Shown here: one piece after another, positions 1-6,613 of the stretch
Layout: every line of letters starts with the position of its first letter
Position numbering within the stretch: the stretch's first letter is position 1
Source: Opitutales bacterium
GTDB lineage: Bacteria; Verrucomicrobiota; Verrucomicrobiia; Opitutales; Opitutaceae
Length of the DNA: 6,822 nucleotides
Assembly (NCBI GenBank): GCA_021772595.1
Contig: JAJFLS010000788.1
Span: forward strand, 1-6,822
Direction of reading: 5' to 3'
Notes under the pieces: generated by a model
Database searches by the model: none
Told to the model about the DNA's origin: nothing
Seen by the model: only the letters and a program-made list of their open reading frames with translations
Position numbers and translations under genes: made by a program

Positions 1-64
1 GCCCTACCTTTTCGATTGGTCGTAACTAAATCTGCTCCGGTTGCTTGACTGGATTGTTTAGCGA
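1..64. other. Non-coding flank, nothing recognised
   Basis: This short stretch lies downstream of the minus-strand sulfatase. I see no open frame that resembles a protein end, no RNA gene, and no GC-rich hairpin with a T-run that would act as a terminator for the gene at 65-1564. Confidence 0.4.
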
Positions 65-1564
65 CTAGCGTTCGGCATCGGCATCGGCATCGGCATCGGC
101 ATCGGATCGCCATTCATTGTGTAGGCGTTGGAGTTGTTGAACAATCTCTGGATGCTGTGCGGCCACGTTTTGAGTTTCGCTTGGGTCTTGGGCAAGGTTG
201 TAAAGGTGTACGCCTTTGGCGACGTATAGGGCTTCTTTCTTTGCAAGGTTGTCGGCTTTCGCTTCGTCTTCGGTGACCATGAGTTTCCACTTGCCGGATC
301 GTAGCGACCACTGGAAACCGAGATCCCAATGGAGAATACGGTCGCTGTTGGACTTTGTCTTTTTCCCGCTTAGGGCATCGATCTGAGTGACTCCGTCGAA
401 GGCATTTTTTTCATAATCAACGCCGCACCATTCGAGCAAAGTCGGGGCGATGTCTAAATGCGAGAAAATGAGGTCGTCGTTCACCTTTCCGGCTGGTACT
501 TGATTTAGATAGCGGACTAGTGTCATCGTACGGGTACCTCCTTCGAATAGGTGGTACTTGCTACCTTCTAATGGACCGTTTTCCGCCCAGTCAGAGGTAC
601 ACCCGCCGTTGTCCACGGTATAGATGACGATGGTGTCTTCTTCCATGGAATTACGCTTCAAGTGGTCGAGAATCCTGCCGATCGCGGCGTCCATGAGTTC
701 AAGTTGAGCGATGTACCATCCGCGGCCTTCTGGCAAGGTGTGTCGATGGACGCCGTCGTACCATTTGTTGTAGGCTGCAGCGGCTTCGGCTTTGCTTAGA
801 CCTTCAGTGTGTTTGAGGTCTTCGAATACGGGTAAGCCGCGTTTCTTCAATTCCTCGGGCGGGAGTTGCCAAGCGAAGTTGTGAACCGCGTTGTATGCCA
901 TCTGTACGAAGAAAGGTTTTTCCGATGTTTCGCCGATGAATTCGATCGCTTGATCGGTCCAATCGTCGGTGGTGAATCCTTCCCAATCTTTCAGAGCTCG
1001 GTCATTGTCCCACATGGTTTCCATTGCCATGCGTTCACTGTATTCTTCGCGTTTGGATTCGGAGTGATACAGATAATGAATACGTCCGCCAATCGATCCG
1101 AAGAAGCGATCGTATCCAAGTCCGAGAGGGAAGGCGTGCTGATCCGGCTGGGATCCACGGTTGCCGACAAAGTGATGTTTTCCGATATGGGCGGTACGAT
1201 AGCCCGCGCGTTGGAGGCGTGCTGGAAGTGTTTTCGTAACTTCGACCTCGTTCATTCCACGGCCGCCTCCGTAGTGAAACGCTCCGAAGCGAGCTTGGTG
1301 AAGCCCGCTCGTCAAGCCCATCCGCGAGGGACTGCAAATTGCGCTGGTAGCGTAGGCTTTGGTGAGAGTTGTGCCTTCGCTCGCTATGCGATCAAGGACG
1401 GGAGTGCTTATGTCATCGCGCATTCCCCTGAAACCGAAATCGGCGTACCCTTGGTCGTCCGCTACGATTAGGAGTATGTTGGGTCGTTTTGTGGCTGCGG
1501 CTGATTGAGCAATTGCAAGTAGGCTGAACAGCAAGATGGATTTCTTGATTAGATAAGTTGTCAT
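65..1564 (-). CDS. Secreted type I sulfatase with CSPSR active site and Asp-Ala tail
   Basis: A 499-residue formylglycine-dependent sulfatase that should hydrolyse sulfate esters on a glycan or other organic sulfate outside the cytoplasm. Residues 1-24 form a Sec signal peptide (KK, hydrophobic core, SAAA before TKRPN). Visible catalytic features are the metal-binding D36-D37, the C77-S-P-S-R81 motif whose cysteine is converted to formylglycine, K128 and H130 in GKHHFVG (usually GKWHLG), H227 in NAVH, D317-N318 in DNGG, and K335 in EGSKYHLFEGG. The C-terminal subdomain has the usual LYNLAQDPSE signature. The protein then ends in five Asp-Ala pairs plus ER, encoded by a microsatellite. The ATG at 1562-1564 directly precedes the signal peptide; no Shine-Dalgarno sequence is seen before it. 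The gene is divergent from the other sulfatases. Family membership is secure from the motifs; the S1 subfamily and substrate are unknown. Confidence 0.93.
   Translation of the reverse strand: MTTYLIKKSILLFSLLAIAQSAAATKRPNILLIVADDQGYADFGFRGMRDDISTPVLDRIASEGTTLTKAYATSAICSPSRMGLTSGLHQARFGAFHYGGGRGMNEVEVTKTLPARLQRAGYRTAHIGKHHFVGNRGSQPDQHAFPLGLGYDRFFGSIGGRIHYLYHSESKREEYSERMAMETMWDNDRALKDWEGFTTDDWTDQAIEFIGETSEKPFFVQMAYNAVHNFAWQLPPEELKKRGLPVFEDLKHTEGLSKAEAAAAYNKWYDGVHRHTLPEGRGWYIAQLELMDAAIGRILDHLKRNSMEEDTIVIYTVDNGGCTSDWAENGPLEGSKYHLFEGGTRTMTLVRYLNQVPAGKVNDDLIFSHLDIAPTLLEWCGVDYEKNAFDGVTQIDALSGKKTKSNSDRILHWDLGFQWSLRSGKWKLMVTEDEAKADNLAKKEALYVAKGVHLYNLAQDPSETQNVAAQHPEIVQQLQRLHNEWRSDADADADADAER
73..105. 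repeat. Hexanucleotide microsatellite (CGGCAT)5
   Basis: Five perfect tandem copies of CGGCAT (73-102) followed by a partial CGG. Read on the minus strand this is GATGCC repeated, giving (Asp-Ala)5 at the very C-terminus of the minus-strand sulfatase, just before its Glu-Arg-stop. Each unit is two codons, so gain or loss of a unit by slippage would change tail length without shifting the frame. Confidence 0.95.
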
Positions 1565-1707
1565 GAGGAATAAGTATCTGGTGATGAATTATTTGGAGTC
1601 GACGTGTTTCGGAACTAGTCGTTAGGGCATTGGATTGAGAATTGTAATACGATTTATCGGGAATATCTTTCAATATGATAGAATCGTTTCTATTCAACTA
1701 ATTGCTT
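1565..1707. promoter_or_regulatory. Divergent intergenic region, likely two promoters
   Basis: This AT-rich 143-bp gap lies between the 5' ends of two sulfatase genes that point away from each other, so both promoters should be here. On the plus strand TATGAT (1674-1679) is a reasonable -10 candidate, about 28 bases before the ATG at 1708, but no good -35 sits at the right distance. On the minus strand I see no convincing promoter. The segment also carries AATTGTAATA (1640-1649), shared with the gap before the gene at 5240. The role is inferred from gene orientation. Confidence 0.5.
1640..1649. promoter_or_regulatory. Possible operator half-site AATTGTAATA
   Basis: This ten-base string is identical to the left half of the 21-bp near-palindrome at 5194-5214. 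Here the second half is absent (GATTTATCGG follows instead). It lies about 58 bases before the plus-strand ATG at 1708 and about 75 bases before the minus-strand ATG. It could be a half-site for a regulator shared by both promoters, or chance similarity between AT-rich spacers. Confidence 0.25.
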
Positions 1708-3075
1708 ATGACTATCAATTTGGCGAAAGTAATATTCATTGCGAGTTTCCTGTGTTCCTTGGCTTTCAATGGTTTTGGGGCCGATAAGCCAAATGTCGTG
1801 GTTCTTTTCGCAGATGATGCAGGATACGCAGACTTCGGTTTTCAGGAAAGCGTGAGACCAGATATGGCGGCGCTCACGCCCCATATCGATAGCATTGCCG
1901 CTGCAGGGGCACGATTTACTCAAGCTTATGTGACGGGGGCCGTCTGCTCTCCGTCGCGAGCGGGAATGATGACTGGTCGTTACCAGGAACGATTTGGGCA
2001 CGAAACGAATTTGCCTCCGAATACTCAGTCGGGCTTGCCCTTGACGGAAACCTTTGGCGTAAAACGTTTACAGAATATTGGATACAAAACAGGATTGATC
2101 GGAAAATGGCATCTTGGGTATCCAGAAGCGTTTCATCCTAATCATCGGGGATACGGACATTTCTACGGACTCCTGCAAGGTTCGCGAAGTTATTATCCTT
2201 ACAAAAAGCAGTCAAAGGATCGAGTGATTCGTCATAATAATACTCCCACGCCCGAATCGGGATACATTACCGATCGACTTGGCGACGCGGCTTGTGACTT
2301 TATTGAATCGAATAAGGACGAGCCGTTCTATTTGTTCGTTTCATTTACTGCTCCTCATGGTCCGCTTGAGCCGCGCAATGGCGGTTATGATGCGGAGCGA
2401 ATAAAGCATATCGCTCATGAAGACCGTCGCAACTATGCGGGCTTGATCGTCGCCTTGGATGACAATGTTGGCAAAGTTTTGGCGACGATCGCCAACAATG
2501 AACTCGCCGATGGCACGATGGTCATTTTCACCAACGATAATGGCGGCCCAGGCGGCAAGGACTCTACTAGTAATTACCCGTTGAAAGGACATAAGGGTAG
2601 TTTAAATGAAGGTGGGATTCGAGTCCCATGGGCGATGTCTTGGCCGGGAGTTATTTCTCCTGGATCTGTGATTGATGAACCCATCATCACTATGGATATA
2701 TTGCCAACTGTGATTGAAGCTGCCGGAGGAAGAGTGGATCCCGATTGGCGACTCGATGGGCGCAGTATGCTTCCTTTGCTAAAAAATCCTCAAGGGAAGC
2801 GAGAAGAGCGGACCTTGTATTGGCGTCGCAGCGGCATTGAAGGTCCGATTGCTCTCCGCGATGGAAAATGGAAGTTGCTGTCACGAAATTCTGATGACAA
2901 TAAACCGGAGCTTTACGATCTGAGTACAGACATTGGCGAAAAGAATAATGTCGCTTCGCAAAACCCTAAAATCCTCAAGCGCCTCATGCAGAAATTGGAT
3001 AGCTGGGAATCGGAGTTGGTTACCCCGCTTTGGGGGCCTGGCAGTCCGGGTTTTTTAGAGTCTAAGAAGAAATAG
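1708..3075 (+). CDS. Secreted type I sulfatase, arylsulfatase-like, CSPSR
   Basis: A 455-residue sulfatase with a complete set of catalytic features. Residues 1 to about 25 form a signal peptide ending near FGA before DKPN. Metal ligands are D36-D37; the formylglycine motif is C80-S-P-S-R84, followed by AGMMTGRY. Further active-site elements are K133 and H135 in GKWHLG, H217 in APHGP, D277-N278 in NDNGG, and K296 in GHKGSLNEGGIRVP. The C-terminal subdomain contains LRDGKWKLL and LYDLSTDIGE. It should remove sulfate from an extracellular or periplasmic glycan; the target is not evident. I chose ATG at 1708 over the in-frame TTG at 1702 because TTG is rarer and no ribosome binding site favours it. 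The next gene starts 13 bases after its stop, so it probably leads a cotranscribed series with the genes at 3089 and 3628. Confidence 0.93.
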   Translation: MTINLAKVIFIASFLCSLAFNGFGADKPNVVVLFADDAGYADFGFQESVRPDMAALTPHIDSIAAAGARFTQAYVTGAVCSPSRAGMMTGRYQERFGHETNLPPNTQSGLPLTETFGVKRLQNIGYKTGLIGKWHLGYPEAFHPNHRGYGHFYGLLQGSRSYYPYKKQSKDRVIRHNNTPTPESGYITDRLGDAACDFIESNKDEPFYLFVSFTAPHGPLEPRNGGYDAERIKHIAHEDRRNYAGLIVALDDNVGKVLATIANNELADGTMVIFTNDNGGPGGKDSTSNYPLKGHKGSLNEGGIRVPWAMSWPGVISPGSVIDEPIITMDILPTVIEAAGGRVDPDWRLDGRSMLPLLKNPQGKREERTLYWRRSGIEGPIALRDGKWKLLSRNSDDNKPELYDLSTDIGEKNNVASQNPKILKRLMQKLDSWESELVTPLWGPGSPGFLESKKK

Positions 3076-3088
3076 GGCGATTGACGTT

Positions 3089-3631
3089 ATGAATACGATA
3101 TTCTCGATTATACGGGTTGTCTTGATTGTTATAGCATTCGAGGCATTGGCGAGTTCGGCTTCAGGAAAACCGAATGTTCTTCTGATATTGGCGGATGATC
3201 TTGGATACGAAGATTTGGGGTTTCAGGGAACGAAGCGCATTAAGACGCCTCACCTTGATCGAATAGCTGCTAGCGGTGTTCGGTTTGGAGATTATCATTT
3301 GCTTCGCCAGTATCCCTGTCTCGATCCCGAATGCGGAAAAACCGAGCGAGGCGCCATTTGCAAACTGCACAATGAATACTTGAATGATCCTTCGCGGCCT
3401 GGCTTTTATGGAGCGCGTGAGCACTATGAGTATACGGATCCCGGAAAGTGGAGTCTCTTCGATCTTTCGAATGATCCGCATGAAGATGTTAACCTCGCTG
3501 ATCGAAAGCCCGAGGTAGTCGCCGAAATGTCTAAACAATTCGATAGGTGGTGGGAAGGCCTGACCTTCACGGACAGGCCGGAGGATGTTGAGCTGAACTG
3601 GATTAAACCACGCAAAAGCAATTTGAAATGA
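3089..3631 (+). CDS. Internally deleted sulfatase remnant, probably inactive
   Basis: An open frame of only 180 codons with both ends of a sulfatase but no middle. Residues 1 to about 21 form a signal peptide (ALA before SS). KPNVLLILADDLGYEDLGF follows with metal ligands D36-D37, then TPHLDRIAASGVRF at 53-66. Within about residues 66-72 the sequence jumps to a typical C-terminal subdomain: a cysteine-bearing stretch (C77, C82, C91), then KWSLFDLSNDPHED (120-133) and MSKQFDRWWEG (147-157). The formylglycine motif, GKWH, the HxP histidine and the DNG motif are all missing. Compared with the gene before it, roughly 300 residues (about 0.9 kb) are absent. The frame is kept across the junction, near 3283-3305. 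It cannot catalyse sulfate hydrolysis by the family mechanism. It lies 13 bases after the preceding gene and overlaps the next by ATGA. It is most likely a decaying gene; an assembly collapse is an alternative. Confidence 0.85.
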   Translation: MNTIFSIIRVVLIVIAFEALASSASGKPNVLLILADDLGYEDLGFQGTKRIKTPHLDRIAASGVRFGDYHLLRQYPCLDPECGKTERGAICKLHNEYLNDPSRPGFYGAREHYEYTDPGKWSLFDLSNDPHEDVNLADRKPEVVAEMSKQFDRWWEGLTFTDRPEDVELNWIKPRKSNLK

Positions 3632-5163
3632 AGTACCGCAATATCATCTCTACAGCGTTGGCAGCAGTACTGCTTTCAGGCGCGTTTGCTGCGAACCAAA
3701 CCGAAGAACAGCCTAATGTCGTCTTTATATTGGCGGACGACATGAGTTACGATTCGGTGTCTCATTTCAATCCCGGTATCGGTGATATGAAGACGCCTCA
3801 TATCGATCGTTTAGCTCGGGAAGGCTTGTCGTTCAGCGATGGGCATTCGGGCTCGGCGGTTTGCACGCCGACGCGCTATGGCATCCTTACCGGCCGTTAC
3901 TGCTGGCGTACTCAGCTTAAGAATTCCGTACTGTGGACCTATGGCCGGCCTCTGATTGAAAAGGAGCGCCTGACAGTGGCGGACTTGATGAAGGCCCAGG
4001 GCTACCAGACCGGAATCGTGGGCAAGTGGCATCTGGGCATGGACTGGCCGGGCAAAGATGGCCAGGTCGCCAACCGAAAAATTCGTCTATCAGACACGAC
4101 TTGGCGAAAGGATGACGGACCGGAGCGTGTCCGTGAATGCGAAGCTCAGATAGATTTTACAAAACCCATCAAGGGGCCGCTGGAGCATGGCTTCGACTAT
4201 TATTTTGGAATGGATCTCCCCAATATGGCTCCCTACACATGGATCGAAAATGACCGTGTGCAGGTCGTGCCTACTATCCCCAAACCAGAAGAGATCTACG
4301 GGAACGCCGGTTTGATGGTTCCTGGCTGGAAATTGGAGGATGTCGTACCGGGCTTGGCCAACCGGGCTTCCGAATGGATTGCTGAAGCGGCAGAGAAAGA
4401 ACGGCCATTTTTCTTGTACGTGCCTCGGACTTCACCTCACACCCCGCGTGCTCCGAGTAAACGCTTTCGTGGTAATAGCGGCATCTACGAGTACGCCGAC
4501 TTCGTGATGGAAACGGATTGGGCGGTAGGACGCATTGTGAGAGCCTTGGAAGAGGCGGGCGTAGCTGAGAATACCTTGGTCGTGTTTTCGACTGATAATG
4601 GGACTTCACCCATCGTGGGTTTGGAGGAGCTGAAAGAAAAGGGAGTGGATCTCAATTATCATCTTCGTGGATACAAGCGATTGATCTACGAAGGAGGGCA
4701 TCGGGTGCCGTTGATTATGAAATGGCCTGAAGTAATCGAGGCGGGTCGAGTGAGTGATGAAACGGTGTGCTTGAATGACTTCATGGCGACAATGGCGGAT
4801 TTGACCGGGTATGCATTGCCTGACGATGCCGCCGAGGACAGTTCGAGCTTATTGCCGTTGGTGCGTGGCGAGACGGCTGCATTGGTTGATCATCCTGGCG
4901 TCATCAGTCATAGCATCGCAGGACAGTTTAGTATTCGAAAAGGCGGCTGGAAACTGATTCATCCTCTCGATTCTAGAGCGAAGCCGGTTCTTTATGATCT
5001 GGATGAAGACTTGAAGGAGACTACGGATTTGGCTCAGTCGCATCCTGAGTTGGTCGCTGAATTGACGGTTCTGCTAAAGCAGTACGTAGAGAGGGGACGA
5101 TCGACTCCGGGTTCCGTGCAGAGTAATTTCGGAAATCAAAAAAGCTGGGAAGGCACTCCGTGA
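3628..5163 (+). CDS. Secreted type I sulfatase, arylsulfatase-like, CTPTR
   Basis: A 511-residue sulfatase with an intact active site. The signal peptide runs to about residue 21 (AFA before ANQ). Metal ligands are D37-D38; the formylglycine motif is C79-T-P-T-R83, followed by YGILTGRYCWRT. The remaining elements are K133 and H135 in GKWHLG, H271 in SPHTP, D323-N324 in TDNGT, and K350 in RGYKRLIYEGGHRVP. The middle (about 138-245) carries a longer insert than the gene at 1708, including GFDYYFGMDLPNMAPY, which probably shapes the substrate pocket. The C-terminal subdomain has RKGGWKLI and LYDLDEDLKE. The start codon overlaps the stop of the deleted sulfatase upstream (ATGA at 3628-3631), implying translational coupling. 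The CTPTRYG...GRYxWRT pattern recalls a common planctomycete/verrucomicrobial arylsulfatase group, by memory only; the substrate is unknown. Confidence 0.93.
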   Translation: MKYRNIISTALAAVLLSGAFAANQTEEQPNVVFILADDMSYDSVSHFNPGIGDMKTPHIDRLAREGLSFSDGHSGSAVCTPTRYGILTGRYCWRTQLKNSVLWTYGRPLIEKERLTVADLMKAQGYQTGIVGKWHLGMDWPGKDGQVANRKIRLSDTTWRKDDGPERVRECEAQIDFTKPIKGPLEHGFDYYFGMDLPNMAPYTWIENDRVQVVPTIPKPEEIYGNAGLMVPGWKLEDVVPGLANRASEWIAEAAEKERPFFLYVPRTSPHTPRAPSKRFRGNSGIYEYADFVMETDWAVGRIVRALEEAGVAENTLVVFSTDNGTSPIVGLEELKEKGVDLNYHLRGYKRLIYEGGHRVPLIMKWPEVIEAGRVSDETVCLNDFMATMADLTGYALPDDAAEDSSSLLPLVRGETAALVDHPGVISHSIAGQFSIRKGGWKLIHPLDSRAKPVLYDLDEDLKETTDLAQSHPELVAELTVLLKQYVERGRSTPGSVQSNFGNQKSWEGTP

Positions 5164-5165
5164 GA

Positions 5166-5191
5166 TTAGGAGAAGAAGACCTTTTTCCTAA
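5166..5191 (+). other. Weak hairpin after the CTPTR sulfatase
   Basis: A ten-pair stem (5166-5175 with 5182-5191, including two G-U pairs) closes a six-base loop just after the stop codon at 5161-5163. It is AT-rich and followed by A residues rather than a T-run, so it does not look like an intrinsic terminator on the plus strand. It may stabilise the 3' end of the message or have no role. Confidence 0.2.
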
Positions 5192-5193
5192 AA

Positions 5194-5214
5194 AATTGTA
5201 ATAGTAATACAATT
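5194..5214. promoter_or_regulatory. 21-bp near-palindrome, candidate operator
   Basis: AATTGTAATA, a central G, and TAATACAATT form a dyad in which nine of ten base pairs match around position 5204. It is centred 36 bases before the ATG at 5240, a position where a regulator could block or activate transcription. TACAAT (5208-5213) within it could also serve as a -10 box, though no well-placed -35 was found. The left half recurs exactly at 1640-1649 in the divergent promoter region, which favours a shared regulator. No regulator gene is in the window. The symmetry is visible; the operator role is inferred. Confidence 0.4.
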
Positions 5215-5239
5215 ACAAATGTCCTTTTAAAAATAAAAA

Positions 5240-6613
5240 ATGAAATACTTGATTCTACTCCTTCTGGCTATGCCGCTTGTATCTGCTGATCAGCGTCCCA
5301 ATATCGTTTGGATCTTCACTGAAGACATGAATGACTGGATGGGTTGCTATGGCGACTCGACGGTGCCGACGCCAAACATCGATCAGCTCGCGGCTGAAGG
5401 CATGCGATTCGATCGAGCCTATATGCCAGCGGGCGTTTGTTCGGCAATGCGATCGGCGATCGCATTTGGCGCCATGCAGACCAGTATCGGCGTGCATAAT
5501 CATCGCAGCTCGCGTCAGCGCGTGCCTGGCGAGGTGATCAATCTACCGGAGAAGTTTCGGACCGTTTACCAGCAACTGCGCGATAACGGCTATCACGTCG
5601 TTAACAATGGTCCCAAAAACGATTTTAATTTCACTTGGGCGGTAGAGAAGGGCACTGAGGGAGCTGCCAAGCAGATGAACCGCTTTAATACCGGATACGG
5701 TACAGGAGCCTACTTGACCGAGGATAAGGGTAAACTTCTCTATGATGTAAACATCGAGACATGGGCTCCATCCGGACCAGTATTTGAAAATAGCCTTAAA
5801 GATAAGCCCGTCTTTATTCAGTTTCAGTTGGCTGGCGGCAAGAATAACGGAAACTACGCGGGCGTTGAAAAATTGAAGAAGGGTAGTCAAAAAACGCATA
5901 CGGATCAGTCAAAGGTCGAAGTGATGCCTTATTATCCTGATGTTCCTTCGATTCGCAGGGAGATTGCTCATCATTACGATACGATCCGTCAAACGGACGA
6001 GGAGGTTGGGCAAATCGTCGACATGCTTAAGAAGGAGGGGATCTATGAGAATACGGTTATCTTCTTTTGGACGGACCATGGCATGAAGCTGTATCGTCAT
6101 AAGCAATGGCTCTACGAGGGTGGCATACGTATGCCTATGATCGCTAGTGGGCCAGGTGTTGAGAAAGGCGTAGCTCGTAAGGACCTTGTGAGCGGTATTG
6201 ATATTTCAGCTACGACGCTTGCATTAAGTGAAACGCCCAAGCCTGATTGGGTTGAGGGCGAAAATCTATTGGCGAAGGATTTCAAGAGAAACTATGTGGT
6301 TTCCGCTCGGGATCGTTGTGATTTCGCCATTGAACGCGTTCGGGCGGTGACGACTCAACGTTTCAAATATCTGAAGAATTTCATGATGGACCGCCCATTT
6401 ATGCAGCCTCAGTATCGCGATGGTAGTGATTATGTCGAAGAAGCCCGGACGCTTTACAAGGAGGGGAAATTGAGCGTGGCTCAAAGTTTTTCGTGGGCAC
6501 CGGAACGTGTAGCGGAGGAGCTCTATGATCTTAAGAAAGATCCATTTGAAATCAACAATCTCGCCACTGATCCTGCTTATGCGAAGGTCCTGAAAATCAT
6601 CGGAAAATCCTAA
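5240..6613 (+). CDS. Secreted sulfatase with CSAMR motif, C-terminally frameshifted
   Basis: A 457-codon frame for a sulfatase of a different type from its neighbours. The signal peptide ends near residue 16 (VSA before DQRPN). The metal-binding pair is E28-D29 in FTEDMNDW. The formylglycine motif is C67-S-A-M-R71, the alanine form of CxPxR/CxAxR, followed by MQTSIGVHNHRS. GKWHLG is replaced by NNGPKNDF (K126), no HxP is visible where FQLAGGKNNG (195-204) stands, DNG is D279-H280-G, and K288 lies in RHKQWLYEGGIR. These changes look like subfamily traits rather than damage. The frame stops at 6611 after LYDLKKDPFEINNLA, but a continuous sulfatase tail follows in another frame to 6738, so the ancestral protein was about 499 residues. 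An in-frame TAA at 5234-5236 fixes the start at or after 5240; the A-rich leader has no Shine-Dalgarno sequence. Confidence 0.9.
   Translation: MKYLILLLLAMPLVSADQRPNIVWIFTEDMNDWMGCYGDSTVPTPNIDQLAAEGMRFDRAYMPAGVCSAMRSAIAFGAMQTSIGVHNHRSSRQRVPGEVINLPEKFRTVYQQLRDNGYHVVNNGPKNDFNFTWAVEKGTEGAAKQMNRFNTGYGTGAYLTEDKGKLLYDVNIETWAPSGPVFENSLKDKPVFIQFQLAGGKNNGNYAGVEKLKKGSQKTHTDQSKVEVMPYYPDVPSIRREIAHHYDTIRQTDEEVGQIVDMLKKEGIYENTVIFFWTDHGMKLYRHKQWLYEGGIRMPMIASGPGVEKGVARKDLVSGIDISATTLALSETPKPDWVEGENLLAKDFKRNYVVSARDRCDFAIERVRAVTTQRFKYLKNFMMDRPFMQPQYRDGSDYVEEARTLYKEGKLSVAQSFSWAPERVAEELYDLKKDPFEINNLATDPAYAKVLKIIGKS

Noticed and set aside
73..105. Repeat as a CRISPR or phase-variable on/off switch
   Set aside because: There are no spacers, and the six-base unit cannot shift the reading frame, so only tail length would vary.
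1035..1337. Other open frames of 60-125 codons overlapping the sulfatases on both strands
   Set aside because: All lie within confident sulfatase genes in other frames and show no signal peptide, motif or upstream signal of their own.
866..1471. Plus-strand open frame of 201 codons inside the minus-strand sulfatase
   Set aside because: It is antisense to a gene with clear catalytic motifs, has no recognisable protein features, and follows from the codon pattern of the opposite strand.
3317..3331. C77 of the deleted sulfatase as a formylglycine site
   Set aside because: It is followed by LDPE, which does not match CxPxR or CxAxR, and it belongs to a cysteine-bearing C-terminal subdomain.
5166..5191. 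Intrinsic terminator between the sulfatases at 3628 and 5240
   Set aside because: The stem is AT-rich with two G-U pairs and is followed by A residues, not T residues, on the transcribed strand.
6590..6600. Programmed -1 ribosomal frameshift in the CSAMR sulfatase
   Set aside because: A -1 shift would restore the tail, but there is no X-XXY-YYZ slippery heptamer and no strong downstream stem-loop; a one-base deletion or read error is simpler.
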